Assembly (NCBI RefSeq): GCF_003867075.1
Contig: NZ_CP032544.1
Span: 1,044,001-1,108,000 of the forward strand
Length of the DNA stretch: 64,000 nucleotides
Source of the DNA: Tenacibaculum mesophilum
Lineage (GTDB): Bacteria > Bacteroidota > Bacteroidia > Flavobacteriales > Flavobacteriaceae
Direction of reading: 5' to 3'
The notes below the pieces were generated by a model. It was given only the letters and a program-made list of their open reading frames with translations. It searched no databases and had not been told where the DNA came from. A program made the position numbers and the translations under genes. Shown here in pieces: positions 8,175 through 17,175 of the stretch (positions within the stretch are counted from its first letter, which is position 1; every line of letters starts with the position of its first letter).

Positions 8175-9035
8175 TTACTGTTTTGTTACAAAAGATTCAT
8201 TTTCGCTTAATACTTTTAACACTTTTAAAGCCTTAAAAGTCACTTCTTTTCTTTCTCTACTAAAAAACTTCATATCAAAATTCTTTTTTGGAACTACATT
8301 TGTAGCAAAGAAATAAGCATTTTTTTTAACTAAAACATAGCCTACAAACCAACCATTATTTTCTTCACCTCTTACTGACCAACCTGTTTTACCTCTCAAT
8401 ACATACTGATTGCTTTTATGCATTATCATCATACTTTTCATGATACTATCGGTACGCTCACTAATAAGTAACTCTGAATTATGTAATCGTTTTAAAAAGT
8501 CTATTTGTTGAAATTGATTAATCTTAGATTTACCTTCTAACCAGAAATTATCTAAAGTCATTTCATTTACATCCATTGAACCAAAATTCAACTTTGCTAA
8601 ACTAGATTTCATTCTTTCAACTCCAATTTTTCTAGCTACCTCTTGGTAACATGGAACGCAAGAGTAGTGAAAAGCTTCTTTAAACGTTAAATCTTGCTCC
8701 CAAATCTTTAGATACCTAGATTCTCCGTTCCATTTAAAGATTGCGCTATCATTTTTTACGACTCCAGCTTCTAAAGCAATGATAGAATTCGGAATTTTAA
8801 ATGTTGACGCTGGTAAATTTCCTGTTTTACACCAATCAAAATTATTAGAATAATACACATCTTTATGCAAATCATAAACTAATATAGCTCCTTCTAACTT
8901 TGCTATATCAAGTACCCCTTGAAACTGATTATTAACTAAAAACTTTGTTTCAACTTTCTCTTTTTTACTCTCTTCTTCACTCTTACAAGAAAATAGCAGT
9001 ACTATAATTATAAAAATATAATTAAACCTCACCAC
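8175..9035 (-). CDS. Class D (OXA-type) beta-lactamase, lipoprotein
   Basis: A serine beta-lactamase of class D. The active-site motifs appear in order: STFK at residues 77-80 (PASTFKIPNS), SCV at 125-127 (SxV motif), a FGS at 151-153 where most OXA enzymes have YGN or FGN, Trp165 in DNFWLEG next to the usual omega-loop tryptophan, and KTGW at 216-219. The N-terminus is a short signal with lipobox LLFSC (Cys17), so the enzyme is probably membrane-anchored. The start is a GTG at 9035; the gene follows the DUF4442 gene by 4 bases. It is probably an intrinsic chromosomal enzyme, as no mobile element is nearby. Its substrate spectrum cannot be told from sequence. Confidence 0.9.
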   Translation of the reverse strand: MVRFNYIFIIIVLLFSCKSEEESKKEKVETKFLVNNQFQGVLDIAKLEGAILVYDLHKDVYYSNNFDWCKTGNLPASTFKIPNSIIALEAGVVKNDSAIFKWNGESRYLKIWEQDLTFKEAFHYSCVPCYQEVARKIGVERMKSSLAKLNFGSMDVNEMTLDNFWLEGKSKINQFQQIDFLKRLHNSELLISERTDSIMKSMMIMHKSNQYVLRGKTGWSVRGEENNGWFVGYVLVKKNAYFFATNVVPKKNFDMKFFSRERKEVTFKALKVLKVLSENESFVTKQ

Positions 9036-9039
9036 AAAA

Positions 9040-9495
9040 CTAATTTTTAACCTTTAAACTCCATTCATATTCAAATTTTGAAACAGAAACCTCTTCTTCG
9101 TTAAAACCTTCTGAAGTAACAGTTATTGTTTGCCCTTCACCTGTATCAATTGCTTTTTGTATTGTTTCTCTTATTAATTTACCATCGTTACATTCAAAAC
9201 GTATTTTCCCTGTAGCCTTTTTAGTAAAAGTTCCATTCATATTAGTAACCAGCATAGAAATTTTTTTATTCGAAGCATCTATTTCTTTCATTACCAAAAT
9301 ACCTGTAGATAATTCTGATGCCATTCCTTGTACTGCCCAAAACATTGATTTAAATGGATTTTGATTTACCCATTTGTGGGTTACTTTAACCACTGCTCTG
9401 TCGTTAGTAAGCGACTTTAATCGCACTCCAGTAAAAAAAGCTGAGGGTAACTTAAATAATAAAAAGGCATTAACTTTTCTTGGTGTAAACTTCAT
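9040..9495 (-). CDS. DUF4442 hotdog-fold protein (putative thioesterase)
   Basis: A 151-residue protein matching the DUF4442 family, which has the hotdog fold of acyl-CoA thioesterases. Recognisable stretches are KVNAFLLFKLPSAFFTGVR at the start and THKWVNQNPFKSMFWAVQG, with the N-P-F/S-M-F motif typical of the family. Catalysis has not been shown for most members. The frame allows a start at 9516, but the ATG at 9495 (MKFTPRK) fits the family better. It is first in a run with the beta-lactamase gene, 4 bases apart. Confidence 0.75.
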   Translation of the reverse strand: MKFTPRKVNAFLLFKLPSAFFTGVRLKSLTNDRAVVKVTHKWVNQNPFKSMFWAVQGMASELSTGILVMKEIDASNKKISMLVTNMNGTFTKKATGKIRFECNDGKLIRETIQKAIDTGEGQTITVTSEGFNEEEVSVSKFEYEWSLKVKN

Positions 9496-9612
9496 TTTTT
9501 CAGTATTTACAAGCAATGTACAGCTTTTTATTTAATTATATCGTTTCATTTAAATGTTAAATTTTGTTAATTTTTAGTACTATGTATTGCATAATACCTT
9601 TTAAAAGATATA

Positions 9613-9620
9613 TATTTGCA
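9613..9620 (+). promoter_or_regulatory. -7 element before the DUF4870-PadR-PspC operon
   Basis: TATATTTG is an exact TAnnTTTG match 29 bases before the ATG at 9650. A TTG lies 23 bases upstream of it, slightly further than usual. Confidence 0.5.
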
Positions 9621-9649
9621 TTGTAAAGTATTATATAAATCGTTTCACT

Positions 9650-10078
9650 ATGCAACACAACAACCAAAATACCAATGCTTTTTTAATACATATTTCTGCT
9701 TTTGCAGGGTATTTATTTCCTTTAGGAAGTATTATCACCCCACTTATATTATGGCAAACTTTAAAAGAACGAAGTACTTTTTTAGATGAACATGGTAAAG
9801 AGGCCGTTAATTTTAACATCAGTTATAGTTTATACATTTTTATACTAGGCCTTTCTTTTATTCCTTTTTTCTTCGGAAGAATTTTCAACGGATTTGATGG
9901 TATAGATATCGACTTTGGTGGACATCATGGACATGGAGGATTGTTTGGTATTTTTGGATTCGCTTCTGTCGTAAGTATTGTCGCTCTTATTAAAGTAGCG
10001 CTAATAATTATAGCAGCCATGAAAGCTAATAAAGGTGAAATGTATAAATATCCACTTACAATAAAATTTATAAAATAA
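9650..10078 (+). CDS. DUF4870 membrane protein
   Basis: A 142-residue membrane protein of the DUF4870 (Tic20-like) family. It shows HISAFAGYLFPLGSIITPLI as the first membrane segment. The conserved EHGKEAVNFNISY follows, then two or three further hydrophobic segments separated by a glycine/histidine-rich loop (GGHHGHGGLFG). The function is unknown. It heads an operon with a PadR regulator 17 bases downstream and a PspC protein, a combination that suggests envelope-stress control. Confidence 0.8.
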   Translation: MQHNNQNTNAFLIHISAFAGYLFPLGSIITPLILWQTLKERSTFLDEHGKEAVNFNISYSLYIFILGLSFIPFFFGRIFNGFDGIDIDFGGHHGHGGLFGIFGFASVVSIVALIKVALIIIAAMKANKGEMYKYPLTIKFIK

Positions 10079-10095
10079 CCCATAAACCGCATTAC

Positions 10096-10440
10096 ATGAA
10101 GATAGAAAACACAAAAGCACAAATGCGTAAGGGAGTTTTAGAGTACTGTATCTTATCTATTTTACAAAAAGGAGATGCATACACCTCTGAAATACTCTCA
10201 AATCTTAAAAGTGCTGAAATGATTGTGGTTGAAGGAACCATATATCCGTTACTTACCCGCTTAAAAAATGCAGGATTATTAAGTTACAGATGGGAAGAAT
10301 CAACCTCTGGACCTCCAAGAAAATATTACGTACTCACAGAAAATGGCGGAATGTTCTTGAAAGAATTAGACAAAACATGGCATAATTTAGTAAACGCAGT
10401 AAACCAAGTAACAAGTACAAAATCAACTAAAGATGAATAA
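10096..10440 (+). CDS. PadR-family transcriptional regulator
   Basis: A 114-residue winged-helix DNA-binding protein. The family signature is seen in MRKGVLEYCILSILQKGDAY (residues 9-28), VVEGTIYPLLTRLKNAGLL (recognition region) and SGPPRKYYVLTENG (wing). It is the short PadR form without a long C-terminal helix domain. It overlaps the PspC gene by 8 bases, so the two are probably translationally coupled. It probably regulates this operon, which is how PadR genes next to PspC genes usually behave. Confidence 0.88.
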   Translation: MKIENTKAQMRKGVLEYCILSILQKGDAYTSEILSNLKSAEMIVVEGTIYPLLTRLKNAGLLSYRWEESTSGPPRKYYVLTENGGMFLKELDKTWHNLVNAVNQVTSTKSTKDE

Positions 10441-12406
10441 GACAATAAATATAAACCTGGGCGGATTTTTCTTCCACATAGATGAAACTGCCTATCAGAA
10501 ATTAAAACGATACTTAGATGCCATCGCTCGTTCGTTAAGCGATGATCCGCAAGGGAAAAATGAAATTATAGCAGATATAGAAGCTCGTATTAGTGAGTTA
10601 TTATCTGAAAGAATTACCGATGCTCGTCAAGTAGTAAATGAAAGCGACATTGAAGAAATTATTGCTATCATGGGGCAGCCTGAAGACTATGCGGAAGCTG
10701 AAGAAGGGTATAGCGAAAATACTTCTTACAACTATAAGAGAAATACTTCAAACAAAAAAATGTTTAGAGATGGTGATGATAAGTTTTTAGGAGGAGTATG
10801 TTCTGGACTTGGACACTATTTTAATATTGATGTTGTTTGGATTCGTTTAGCTTTCCTTATTTTAACATTAGCAGGATTTGGTTTTGGAATTATAGGATAT
10901 ATCATTTTATGGGTTATCCTTCCAGAAGCGAAAACTACTTCAGAAAAGTTACAGATGGAGGGTGAAGCTGTAAATATTGACAATATTGAAAAAAAAATTC
11001 GTAATGAGTTTGAAAACCTTTCTTCAAAGGTAAAGGAAGGCGCCCATGATTTATCGGATAAAATTTCAAATGCTGATTATCAAAAACTACGTAACCAAAC
11101 TAAATCTGGTTTTCAGGATTTCATAGACACTATGGGTAAAATTTTACTAGCCGTATTCAAAGTGTTTGGTAAATTCATGGGCGTTTTATTAATATTTATC
11201 GCTGGTATTACAATCATTTCATTGCTACTAACCTTATTTTCTGTAGGAAGCTTAGAAATCTTAAATTTTGATGGAGACATGATTCACTACCCTCCTTTCT
11301 TTTATGATTCGGCTATGCCTAAATGGTTGTTAATGACATTTGTATTTTTCTTAATAGGAATTCCTTTTGTTGTCCTATTTATTTTAGGATTACGAATTTT
11401 ATCTCCTAATGTTAAAAGACTTGGTATTGCAACAGTTTTAACATTATTCGGGCTTTGGTTAGTATCTTTATTAGCAATCGGATTCTCTGGTATTGAATAT
11501 TTTACCACACATGCTTACGATGGTGCACATGTTTCAAAACATAGTATTACCTACAATCAAGAAGAGCCTTTAAAAATACGAGTAGTAAACGATGATAATA
11601 TTTACTATCAACATAGTTTGCGTAATAGAGATAATTCAGTATCTGTTCATATAAATGATAAAGAAATGAAATACTCTAACGATATAAATATCGATGTCCG
11701 TAAAAGTGAAACTGGTAATGCTTATATAGAAATAAAGAAAACTTCTGAAGGAAGAAAGCGAAATGATGCCAACAGTAATGCAGAAGCTATTCAGTACAAC
11801 TTTAAAACAGCAAACAATACTATTGTTTTTGATGCCTTTTTTATTAGCGAATACAAGAACATGTGGAAAGATGAAGAAATTGATGCTGTTTTATACATTC
11901 CTGAAGGAACAACTATATACTTTGAAGGTTCGTCTCGTAACTTTTTAGATGATGTAAAAAACGTCCAAAATGTATACGACCGTGATATGGCCAACCATCA
12001 TTTTAAAATGACTTCTAAAGGCTTTAACTGTTTAGATTGTGATGAAGAAGATATTAATAATGAAGATTCTGACGATTGGGATTCTGATAATGATGATGAG
12101 GTAAGCTTCTTATTTGACAGCACAATTAATGATACAAAAGCTGAATTTATTATCTCAAAGAAAACTACTGAAAGTGAACTTAACAAATTAATCAACTGGT
12201 TTAAAGATCGTAAAAACATAGATATTGATATTGTTAGCGCTAAATTTAATAATGATAAAACAATTGATAATATAGTTTTAGGAATTGATTGTAACGACGG
12301 ATATGTAGGTGGTATTAAAGTTTCAAACGGTACATTAGATACTATATCAAAAGGATTCCGTAGACTGTATAATGAAGAAGGAGCTTTAAGCTTTAAAACT
12401 TGGTAA
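10433..12406 (+). CDS. PspC domain membrane protein
   Basis: A 657-residue protein. Residues 1-100 form a helical cytoplasmic region (IIADIEARISELLSER). Residues 109-167 are a PspC domain (FLGGVCSGLGHYFNID, then a hydrophobic hairpin ending LWVILPEA). After a helical linker come three to four more membrane segments (about 230-360), and the rest is a soluble domain rich in Asn and Asp with an acidic stretch (DCDEEDINNEDSDDWD). PspC domains occur in phage-shock and envelope-stress systems. The overlap with the PadR gene points to a regulator-target pair. Confidence 0.85.
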   Translation: MNKTININLGGFFFHIDETAYQKLKRYLDAIARSLSDDPQGKNEIIADIEARISELLSERITDARQVVNESDIEEIIAIMGQPEDYAEAEEGYSENTSYNYKRNTSNKKMFRDGDDKFLGGVCSGLGHYFNIDVVWIRLAFLILTLAGFGFGIIGYIILWVILPEAKTTSEKLQMEGEAVNIDNIEKKIRNEFENLSSKVKEGAHDLSDKISNADYQKLRNQTKSGFQDFIDTMGKILLAVFKVFGKFMGVLLIFIAGITIISLLLTLFSVGSLEILNFDGDMIHYPPFFYDSAMPKWLLMTFVFFLIGIPFVVLFILGLRILSPNVKRLGIATVLTLFGLWLVSLLAIGFSGIEYFTTHAYDGAHVSKHSITYNQEEPLKIRVVNDDNIYYQHSLRNRDNSVSVHINDKEMKYSNDINIDVRKSETGNAYIEIKKTSEGRKRNDANSNAEAIQYNFKTANNTIVFDAFFISEYKNMWKDEEIDAVLYIPEGTTIYFEGSSRNFLDDVKNVQNVYDRDMANHHFKMTSKGFNCLDCDEEDINNEDSDDWDSDNDDEVSFLFDSTINDTKAEFIISKKTTESELNKLINWFKDRKNIDIDIVSAKFNNDKTIDNIVLGIDCNDGYVGGIKVSNGTLDTISKGFRRLYNEEGALSFKTW

Positions 12407-12467
12407 ATGCATAAACTGAAAAACTATGAATGATTTATTTGACTTCTTCTTTAAGGGTAACTTTTTT

Positions 12468-12932
12468 ATGAAAATAGTTACACTTCTATACACACTCTTA
12501 CTTTCATGGGTAATGAATGGACAAGTACAAGAAATTCCTAACTACAAACCTGTTGATATTGATCTACACAATCAAATTGTAAAAATGGATAGTATATTCT
12601 TTAACGCTTATAATACTTGTGACATGAAAACACAAGCAGGTATTTTAAGTGATGATATTGAATTCTTTCATGACAAGGGTGGTTTATCTACCTCTAAAAA
12701 TGAAATCATAGCTGCCACTAAAAAAAATATTTGCGGTAAGGTTACTCGTACCTTGATAAAGGGTAGCATTGAAGTATACCCTATTAATAAGTATGGAGCC
12801 GTTCAAATAGGTTATCATAAGTTTTTTAATAATAGAGAACCTAACGCTAAATCTATTCCTAGCAAGTTTATTGCTATCTGGAAAAAAGAACATGAAAAGT
12901 GGTTAATGACAAAAATTATTAGCCTGCATTAA
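12468..12932 (+). CDS. DUF4440 / NTF2-like secreted protein
   Basis: A 154-residue protein with an N-terminal signal sequence (MKIVTLLYTLLLSWVMNGQ) and a SnoaL/DUF4440-like cone fold. Typical features are MDSIFFNAYNTCDMKTQAGI, LSDDIEFFHDKGG and the final FIAIWKKEHEKWLMTKIIS. The reading frame allows a start at 12426, but the ATG at 12468 gives a proper signal peptide. It follows the PspC gene by about 60 bases and ends before a strong terminator, so it may close that operon. No enzymatic role can be assigned. Confidence 0.75.
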   Translation: MKIVTLLYTLLLSWVMNGQVQEIPNYKPVDIDLHNQIVKMDSIFFNAYNTCDMKTQAGILSDDIEFFHDKGGLSTSKNEIIAATKKNICGKVTRTLIKGSIEVYPINKYGAVQIGYHKFFNNREPNAKSIPSKFIAIWKKEHEKWLMTKIISLH

Positions 12933-13008
12933 AAATATAGTTGACACTAACAACATTAGTTCATTGGTTAGCTAACTCCGATGACACTAATACTTGGTTT
13001 TATTAGTT

Positions 13009-13040
13009 AAGCCAAAGCTGTACAGCTTTGGCTTTTTCTT
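13009..13040 (+). terminator. Intrinsic terminator after the PspC operon
   Basis: AAGCCAAAGCTG and CAGCTTTGGCTT form a perfect 12-bp stem around a TA loop, followed by TTTCTTT. Confidence 0.88.
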
Positions 13041-13075
13041 TGCATGAATCTCACTTATTAAAATACTAAAACCTA

Positions 13076-13083
13076 TATCTTTG
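13076..13083 (+). promoter_or_regulatory. -7 element before the K+/H+ antiporter gene
   Basis: TATCTTTG matches TAnnTTTG exactly and lies 17 bases before the ATG at 13101, giving a leader of roughly 10 bases. Confidence 0.5.
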
Positions 13084-13100
13084 TTTAAAACATTCCTTGT

Positions 13101-14561
13101 ATGAATTTAACCATTGAGAACATTTTATTAATAGGGTCTTTATTGCTTTTAATAAGTATTATTGTAGGAAAAACATCTTATAAATTTGGAGTTCCTACTC
13201 TACTCCTTTTTTTAAGTATCGGAATGCTTGCAGGCTCTGATGGTATTGGAGGTATTATTTTTGACGACCCAAAAGCCGCACAATTTATAGGAATTGTTTC
13301 TTTAAATTTTATTCTATTTTCTGGTGGTTTAGATACAAATTGGAAAGCTGTTAAACCTATACTTAAAGAAGGGTTAGCACTTTCTACTTTAGGAGTATTG
13401 CTTACCGCTGTTTCCTTAGGACTATTTGTTTGGAATGTTACCAACTTTACGATATATGAAAGCTTACTATTAGGAGCTATTGTTTCTTCTACCGATGCTG
13501 CAGCTGTATTCTCTATTTTACGCTCTAAAAACTTAGCATTAAGAGAAAACTTGCGCCCTACTTTGGAGCTAGAAAGTGGTAGTAACGACCCCATGGCTTA
13601 CGTATTAACTATAGCTTTTTTAACACTAGTTATTCATCAAGATCAAAGCTTAACCTCTATAATACCTTTATTTTTACAGCAAATGATATTTGGTGCTATT
13701 GCTGGTTTTTTGTTTGGTATGCTTAGCAAAAAAATAATAAACTCAATAAAACTTGATTTTGAAGGGTTGTATCCTGTTTTGGTTATTGCACTTATGTTTA
13801 TTACTTTTTCTTTCACTGATTTTATAAGTGGTAATGGCTTTTTAGCTATTTATATTTGTGCTGTTTATTTAGGAAATCAAAACTTAATTCATAAAAAAAC
13901 TATTTTAAAAATGTTTGATGGATTAGCTTGGTTAATGCAAATAGTACTGTTCTTAACCTTAGGACTACTTGTTTTTCCTTCACAAATTGTTCCTTATATT
14001 GGTATTGGACTTATTATTTCACTCTTCTTAATTTTTATTGCTCGACCTGTAGGAGTTTTTATTAGTTTACTTTTTTTTAAAATGAAATTAAGGAGGCGTT
14101 TTTATATTTCATGGGTTGGCCTACGTGGGGCCGTTCCTATAGTATTTGCTACCTACCCTCTTTTAGCTGGTATAGATAAAGCTAATATTATTTTTAATAT
14201 CGTATTTTTTATATCAGTTACTTCTATTATAATACAAGGTACAACACTTAGTATTGTTGCAAAATGGTTAAACGTTGCTTTACCTGAAGAAACAAAAAAA
14301 TTAAGTGCCACAGATATGTTGTTAGAAGAAAATCCAAAAGCTTTAATGCAAGAAATTATAATTACAGAATCATGCAAATCGGCAAATAAAAAAATTGTTG
14401 AATTAAACTTTCCTAAAAACGCTATTATAGCCATGATAAAAAGAGATGGTAACTATATTACTCCTAATGGTTCAACTACAATAAATAATGCTGATATTTT
14501 AATTGTTCTTGCTGATAAAAAAAGTGTTTTTAAAGAAGTTAATGAAAGTCTTAAAAATTAA
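13101..14561 (+). CDS. Potassium/proton antiporter (CPA1, NhaP2/CvrA type)
   Basis: A 486-residue inner-membrane antiporter of the CPA1 family that exchanges K+ (or Na+) for protons. About twelve membrane segments span residues 1-395. Ion-binding signatures are SSTDAAAVFSILR in the middle and LESGSNDPMAYVL, the ND-containing motif, followed by the GLRGAVPIVFATYPL segment. The last ~85 residues (ITESCKSANKKIVELNFP to the end) form a TrkA-C type regulatory domain. It is shorter than E. coli CvrA (~580 residues), having one TrkA-C domain and no further C-terminal part. It has its own promoter and is probably monocistronic. Confidence 0.88.
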   Translation: MNLTIENILLIGSLLLLISIIVGKTSYKFGVPTLLLFLSIGMLAGSDGIGGIIFDDPKAAQFIGIVSLNFILFSGGLDTNWKAVKPILKEGLALSTLGVLLTAVSLGLFVWNVTNFTIYESLLLGAIVSSTDAAAVFSILRSKNLALRENLRPTLELESGSNDPMAYVLTIAFLTLVIHQDQSLTSIIPLFLQQMIFGAIAGFLFGMLSKKIINSIKLDFEGLYPVLVIALMFITFSFTDFISGNGFLAIYICAVYLGNQNLIHKKTILKMFDGLAWLMQIVLFLTLGLLVFPSQIVPYIGIGLIISLFLIFIARPVGVFISLLFFKMKLRRRFYISWVGLRGAVPIVFATYPLLAGIDKANIIFNIVFFISVTSIIIQGTTLSIVAKWLNVALPEETKKLSATDMLLEENPKALMQEIIITESCKSANKKIVELNFPKNAIIAMIKRDGNYITPNGSTTINNADILIVLADKKSVFKEVNESLKN

Positions 14562-14593
14562 CTTTTTATGAGTTTTGGTATTATTTAATAAAG

Positions 14594-14601
14594 TAACTTT
14601 G
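14594..14601 (+). promoter_or_regulatory. -7 element with almost no leader before the 14606 gene
   Basis: TAACTTTG is an exact TAnnTTTG element ending only 4 bases before the ATG at 14606. Transcription starting the usual few bases downstream would give a leaderless or nearly leaderless mRNA. Confidence 0.5.
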
Positions 14602-14605
14602 CAGT

Positions 14606-14977
14606 ATGAATAAGGTTTTGAAATTTCTAAGTCTACTTTTTATTACAACGGTATATTTTACCGCTATTGGGTATACTCAAGAAGAGCAATCTTTTTCTAA
14701 TAAGTTACGCAAACCTAATTCTGCTCTTAAAGAATATAAACAAAAGCTTTCTTCTAAGGGATTACAGCACACTACAGAATCAGAAAATCTTACCAATCAC
14801 TTTAACAACCTTCCTTCTACTAATGTAAAAAACACATTCTCAGAAGCAGGCATCAATTTTAAATCTGTTGAATTATTTTTCAACAGAAAATATATTCAAT
14901 ACATTTCTTTATCAAGAAATACTATAGTAAACTATAGAAAATCTGATTTAATATTTCCTTTTCATTACCATTGGTGA
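14606..14977 (+). CDS. Hypothetical secreted protein
   Basis: I do not recognise this 123-residue protein. It starts with a signal peptide (FLSLLFITTVYFTAIGYTQ) with likely cleavage after about residue 24. The mature part is polar, rich in Ser, Asn and Lys, with no cysteine, and ends in an unusual aromatic tail FPFHYHW. It is preceded by a strong -7 element and followed by a 100-base gap, so it is probably transcribed alone. It is probably exported to the periplasm. Confidence 0.6.
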   Translation: MNKVLKFLSLLFITTVYFTAIGYTQEEQSFSNKLRKPNSALKEYKQKLSSKGLQHTTESENLTNHFNNLPSTNVKNTFSEAGINFKSVELFFNRKYIQYISLSRNTIVNYRKSDLIFPFHYHW

Positions 14978-15077
14978 TTTTTTTGAACTTTAATATTCAA
15001 CTAATCAATTTTATCATAAAAAATATACTCTTAACTAATAATTAATTAAGAGTAAAACCCAATTTAATTAAAAATAA

Positions 15078-15542
15078 ATGGATTTAGGAACCATAATCAT
15101 TGGTGCTATACTATTAGTTATATGTATAGTTCCTTTTATACTTGTACGTAAAAAACAATTAACAAAAAAGAAGAAAAAACTTCAAATACTAAATAATATT
15201 TCTCTAGAATATAACTGTAATATAGAAGGATATGAATTTTGTAATGATTTTGTTTTAGGAATTGACAAATCTAAAAACTATCTTTTCTATTTTAAACAAT
15301 CTGAAGAAAACACACAAAAAGAAGTCATAAATCTACAAACAATTGAAGAATGTATTGTTATTAAAAAAACACGAAGCATAAACGATAGAACAATTGAATT
15401 AATAAAGCTGAATTTTATAAAAGATAATGAAACTACTTCAATTATTATTTATGATGAAAAAAAAGACCTGTTAATTAGCAACGAATTACTAGTGGCAAAT
15501 AAATGGGCTCTTCTAATTAATAGTAGTTTAAAAAAACAATAA
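15078..15542 (+). CDS. Hypothetical single-pass membrane protein
   Basis: A 154-residue protein of no family I recognise. Residues 4-26 form one membrane segment (IIIGAILLVICIVPFILV) followed by a strongly basic stretch (RKKQLTKKKKKLQ), so the C-terminal domain faces the cytoplasm. That domain has alternating hydrophobic residues and a GIDKSKNYLFYF pattern that may be a small beta-rich PH-like fold. A clear terminator follows. It lies among other small lineage-specific membrane proteins. Confidence 0.6.
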   Translation: MDLGTIIIGAILLVICIVPFILVRKKQLTKKKKKLQILNNISLEYNCNIEGYEFCNDFVLGIDKSKNYLFYFKQSEENTQKEVINLQTIEECIVIKKTRSINDRTIELIKLNFIKDNETTSIIIYDEKKDLLISNELLVANKWALLINSSLKKQ

Positions 15543-15554
15543 GTTTTAATATCT

Positions 15555-15592
15555 AATCTAAGCCTTAGAATTACTTAAGGCTTAGATTTTTA
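15555..15592 (+). terminator. Intrinsic terminator after the 15078 gene
   Basis: AATCTAAGCCTTA pairs with TAAGGCTTAGATT around a short loop, then TTTATT. Confidence 0.82.
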
Positions 15593-15752
15593 TTAAACTC
15601 TTTTTATACTTGCCTAACATTTTTTTTATGAATATTTTCGACAAAAATTATAGTTATAAATTAACTGCTATGTAAATACAAAAAGAATAAAGTGATTACC
15701 AAAAAAGTTTCTTCGTTCTTTCTATTATACAAACAACATTAAATAAGTGAAT

Positions 15753-16154
15753 ATGGGAAAAATTAAAATTGAAAGCACTGTTGGTGCTAAAATTTATGCT
15801 AATGAAAAAGAACTAGGTTTAATAAAAAAAGAAAACAAAGAATATGTAGTAGAAAACGGCAGGTATGAAATCTATGCCAAAGCGTCTTGGTGTGGTAGTC
15901 AAAAAATAAATATAAATGTTACCGATGATAAAACCATCACCTTAACTCTTAACAGTTTTAAATACGAGGGAATTATAAGAACAATTATGATGTTACTTGT
16001 TGCTTTATTTATGTTTTCAAAAAGTCTCATTTTTTTAATTCTTGCAGGAATTATTATTCTATATCCTTTATACTATATTTCTTTTGGAAAAGATAATTAC
16101 TTAGAATTAAATGAGAAGCATGAAAACAACCTAGTTAATACACAAAACATTTAA
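15753..16154 (+). CDS. Hypothetical membrane protein with PEGA-like N-terminal domain
   Basis: A 133-residue protein. The first ~75 residues look like a small beta domain of PEGA type (VGAKIYANEKELGL, then VVENGRYEIYAKASW and ITLTLNSF). It is followed by two adjacent hydrophobic segments (TIMMLLVALFMFS and LIFLILAGIIILYPLYYI) and a short polar tail. The start is the ATG at 15753; a GTG two codons upstream is possible but less likely. The PEGA assignment is tentative. The gene is followed at 52 bases by another membrane protein on the same strand. Confidence 0.55.
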   Translation: MGKIKIESTVGAKIYANEKELGLIKKENKEYVVENGRYEIYAKASWCGSQKININVTDDKTITLTLNSFKYEGIIRTIMMLLVALFMFSKSLIFLILAGIIILYPLYYISFGKDNYLELNEKHENNLVNTQNI

Positions 16155-16206
16155 TTTTTACTTTAACAAACCACAACTTGTTTAATTAATACACCTATAA
16201 AAAGCT

Positions 16207-17175
16207 ATGAACTACAAAATAATAAAACTACTCTTTGACCCAAGAGAAACGATTAATAAAAAAGAATTTTTATTTGGAATAATAATTTTATTCATTTTAG
16301 CCTTCTCTCTAGTTATTAATTTTATCACAAATATTAGTATCACAGCATTTATAAGCCATAAAGGAGTTCAAAAATTAGCTACATATCAAATTATACAGCC
16401 ATTTACTATCCCTTATTTGCCTATTAACTTTATACTTTTTTACAGTTCTATTATTCTAGCAATTAAAAGAGTTAAAGACCTTAATTCTAAAGTATGGGTA
16501 GGTGTACTAACCGGAATATTCATCTTTCTTTTTTTTGATGTTACTTTCTTAAAAACAACTACTAGCACAGGAACGCTTTCTAATTTATTAGGAGTAGAAA
16601 TAAATAATGAAGTAAAAAATTATCATCTATTTAATATGGGGATTTATATACTTTTAGGAGTAAGTTCCATATTCATTCTTTCGATTCTAAAAGGGACAAA
16701 ACACTATGTAAAAGATGTTTACAATAAAGGAAAATTAACCATCTTTCAATTTATTAATCAATTAGGTTTTTTACTTATTATCATTTTTGTCTTGTCTATA
16801 CTTTTTATTACTCTTTTTGGTATCGCTAGTAATAACAATACTCTTAATTTCCTTAATCGAAACATGTTTTGGCAATCAATTATTCTTGGTTTTACTAGTC
16901 TTTTAATTATTATGTGGTATTTAAAACTGGTTTACATGAGATTAAAAAACACTACTTTTTCTTTCTTGAACTATTTTTTATGTTTTATAGTTTATATTAT
17001 AAGTTTAGCCTCTTTAATTGTAATAACATATAAAGTTGATAATTTAAATTACATAAATACATATCAAACTTTTTTCTCGCTTATTAATATAGCATTTTCA
17101 TTTATAAACCTTTCTTTATTTTTGTTAGACAAAGACTCGAAACCACTAGTGCTTGGTATTAAAAAACACAATTAA
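16207..17175 (+). CDS. Hypothetical polytopic membrane protein, DUF805-like
   Basis: A 322-residue protein with about eight hydrophobic segments. The first half starts with a polar FDPRETINKKEFLFGI and contains AIKRVKDLNSKVWVGVLTG after the second segment. This recalls the KRLHDLxxSGW motif of DUF805 proteins, though the match is loose. The second half repeats the plan with LKLVYMRLKNTTFSF. It may therefore be an internal duplication. No transport function can be assigned. It is the last gene before a long gene-free stretch. Confidence 0.5.
   Translation: MNYKIIKLLFDPRETINKKEFLFGIIILFILAFSLVINFITNISITAFISHKGVQKLATYQIIQPFTIPYLPINFILFYSSIILAIKRVKDLNSKVWVGVLTGIFIFLFFDVTFLKTTTSTGTLSNLLGVEINNEVKNYHLFNMGIYILLGVSSIFILSILKGTKHYVKDVYNKGKLTIFQFINQLGFLLIIIFVLSILFITLFGIASNNNTLNFLNRNMFWQSIILGFTSLLIIMWYLKLVYMRLKNTTFSFLNYFLCFIVYIISLASLIVITYKVDNLNYINTYQTFFSLINIAFSFINLSLFLLDKDSKPLVLGIKKHN

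Noticed and set aside
8175..9035. BlaR/MecR-type sensor domain instead of a beta-lactamase
   Set aside because: There are no transmembrane helices or zinc-protease domain, only a lipobox signal. All catalytic motifs of an enzyme are in place.
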